Assembly (NCBI GenBank): GCA_964453525.1
Contig: CAYVOV010000037.1
Coordinates: 1-13,768 of the forward strand
Direction of reading: 5' to 3'
Source of the DNA: CAYVOV01 sp964453525
Lineage (GTDB): Bacteria > Chloroflexota > Dehalococcoidia > Dehalococcoidales > UBA2162
DNA length: 13,768 bases
Shown here: piece after piece, positions 12,656 to 13,768 of the stretch
Layout: every line of letters begins with the position of its first letter
Position numbering within the stretch: the stretch's first letter is position 1
The notes under the pieces: generated by a model
Told to the model about the DNA's origin: nothing
The model's input: only the letters and a program-made list of their open reading frames with translations
The model's database searches: none
Program-made: the position numbers and the translations under genes

Positions 12656-13459
12656 CTACCACGGTAACTTAGCGAAATCGGTCCTCGGTTTCAGTGTAAT
12701 AGCCCCCTTGTCGCAGACAGCCCGACAGACGCCACAGCCATAACACTGCGACATCTCGATGATGGGCCTCTCCATGGTGTTGGAGTAGTGAATGGTCCCA
12801 AACTGACACTGCAATAGGCACTGTTTGCAACCGTTGCACAAATCCCAATCCAGCACAGCCACATATTCCGCACGGAAATAGGCCTGCCCTAGTTTTGCCT
12901 TTACTTGAGCACGATAGCTTATGCAATCCTGATCGCAGTTGCAGATGTTACTTATGTAGGGTGTCATGAGGGTATAAACCTTATGCACCAAACCTTGCTC
13001 ATCGAAGGAGCGGAGCAATTTTTTGGCCTCTTCCTTCTCCAATACCTCCAAGCTATGAGAGTAGTCGGGATACTTACCGAGGAGGCCTGTCTCATCCACA
13101 CCCACGCCAATGCAATAGCGAGCTTCACGACCAGTGGTCATCCTGCGGCAGACGCAGGGTAAGCGCACGATTGAGTCTTGCATATCCAAGATTTGCTCCG
13201 CGTCCTCAATGGGTACCACCTGGCCCCAATCCTCAGACTTTGCCTTATTTATAGCATAGTGTTGAACGAGGCTACCCACCACAGGCACATTTCTCACTGC
13301 ATCTACTGTCGCTAATTGTCTATAATAGTCCTCGAAACGGGCCCAATAGTAGTTGATGAACTTGTCACGGCGCTTTTCGTTCCGAAGTTCACGGGAGTAG
13401 TTGCGCATGACCAGATACCACTTCTTGCCTTCGCCGTGTTTAGTACAGAATTCACACAT
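12656..13459 (-). CDS. 4Fe-4S binding protein with N-terminal Cys-rich domain
   Basis: The 267-aa protein has a C-terminal ferredoxin domain with two full [4Fe-4S] motifs: C208-x2-C211-x2-C214-x3-C218 and C239-x2-C242-x2-C245-x3-C249. The first 200 residues contain further paired Cys (MCEFC at 2 and 5, PCVC at 102 and 104, C116, and CNCDQDC at 173, 175 and 179), which suggests at least one more cluster or a metal site. I recognise the overall pattern (MCEFCTKHGEGKKWY, then RLPCVCR and ICNCDQDC) from uncharacterised anaerobe proteins. A role as an electron carrier or reductive activator for the corrinoid system is an inference. The ATG at 13459 has a strong GGAGG (TGGAGGACAAACATG) and a good promoter at 13519-13547. 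Its stop lies within seven bases of the ferredoxin gene's alternative start. Confidence 0.85.
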   Translation of the reverse strand: MCEFCTKHGEGKKWYLVMRNYSRELRNEKRRDKFINYYWARFEDYYRQLATVDAVRNVPVVGSLVQHYAINKAKSEDWGQVVPIEDAEQILDMQDSIVRLPCVCRRMTTGREARYCIGVGVDETGLLGKYPDYSHSLEVLEKEEAKKLLRSFDEQGLVHKVYTLMTPYISNICNCDQDCISYRAQVKAKLGQAYFRAEYVAVLDWDLCNGCKQCLLQCQFGTIHYSNTMERPIIEMSQCYGCGVCRAVCDKGAITLKPRTDFAKLPW

Positions 13460-13518
13460 GTTTGTCCTCCATCATCCCAAAAAGGCTTTTCCTCCTGGAA
13501 CTTTGATCTTTGGTTAAG

Positions 13519-13547
13519 ATTATAAAGAGTTACCCTCCTGGATGCAA
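13519..13547 (-). promoter_or_regulatory. promoter of the minus-strand iron-sulfur operon
   Basis: On the minus strand, -35 TTGCAT (13542-13547), a 17-bp spacer and a perfect -10 TATAAT (13519-13524) end 60 bp before the ATG at 13459. It lacks the island palindrome, so this operon is not part of the island regulon. Confidence 0.65.
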
Positions 13548-13768
13548 TCCGGGTCTGTAAAATTGTTACCAAATTAAGCGAAAATGCCAGAATATGACAG
13601 AACAGACTCTTGTTCAAAATGACTCAATTAGAAAGAAGACTTGAATAGTTAGCTGACACTTTCAAAGTTTACGTCTAGCGTAACGTCCGGAAATGGTGTT
13701 TCTATTATCGTTAGAAGGTAAGGTAGTTGAAGAGGCGAAAATAATTAGTTACCCAAGCCCACACTTTC
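13548..13768. other. right-edge intergenic sequence, nothing recognised
   Basis: No gene, repeat or hairpin was convincing here. The ORFs reaching in from the iron-sulfur gene are antisense shadows. Confidence 0.35.

Overview
This is a bacterial window that looks like an accessory region of an anaerobe. It carries two selenocysteine-type genes, a molybdenum/tungsten bis-pterin oxidoreductase, several iron-sulfur proteins and a corrinoid protein of the HgcA type. The gene style and family mix would fit Chloroflexota of the Dehalococcoidia type. That assignment is an inference from protein flavour only; no rRNA or marker gene is present.

Layout. The left edge (3-113, +) holds the last 36 codons of a zinc-ribbon protein. 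Two membrane proteins of unknown function follow on the minus strand (363-1061 and 1286-1678), then a small unrecognised + strand ORF (1850-2182). From 2240 to 11171 lies a + strand island of six genes. Two are tandem paralogous UGSC-like proteins (2345-4105 and 4321-6099), each interrupted at the same position by an in-frame TGA that I read as selenocysteine. After them come a molybdopterin oxidoreductase (6309-8357), a two-domain cupin (8647-9306), a nitrilase (9480-10478) and a serine hydrolase cut short at about residue 180 (10605-11171). Every one of the six genes is preceded by a copy of the same roughly 70-bp repeat. The repeat is a GGGGGAG/CTCTCCC palindrome abutting a sigma70-type promoter (TTGTTT, 17-18 bp, TATAAT) that lies 34-98 bp before the start codon. 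The island is therefore not a classical operon but a row of single-gene units carrying one common control or recombination element. The sixth copy is degenerate.

At about 11145-11151 the truncated serine hydrolase meets, tail to tail, an HgcA-like corrinoid protein truncated after about 94 residues. This is a clear breakpoint. The minus-strand block on the right (11095-13459) encodes a 4Fe-4S protein, a small 2[4Fe-4S] ferredoxin, a SAM-dependent methyltransferase and the HgcA-like fragment, with stop/start overlaps and a good promoter at 13519-13547. This block looks like an older corrinoid/one-carbon locus that the island, or an assembly join, has interrupted.

How the genes might work together. 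The shared promoter repeat implies that the two selenoproteins, the Mo/W enzyme, the cupin and the nitrilase are co-expressed, plausibly for anaerobic conversion of some organic (perhaps nitrile or amide) substrate. No substrate can be read from the sequence. No Sec machinery, integrase or regulator gene is in the window.
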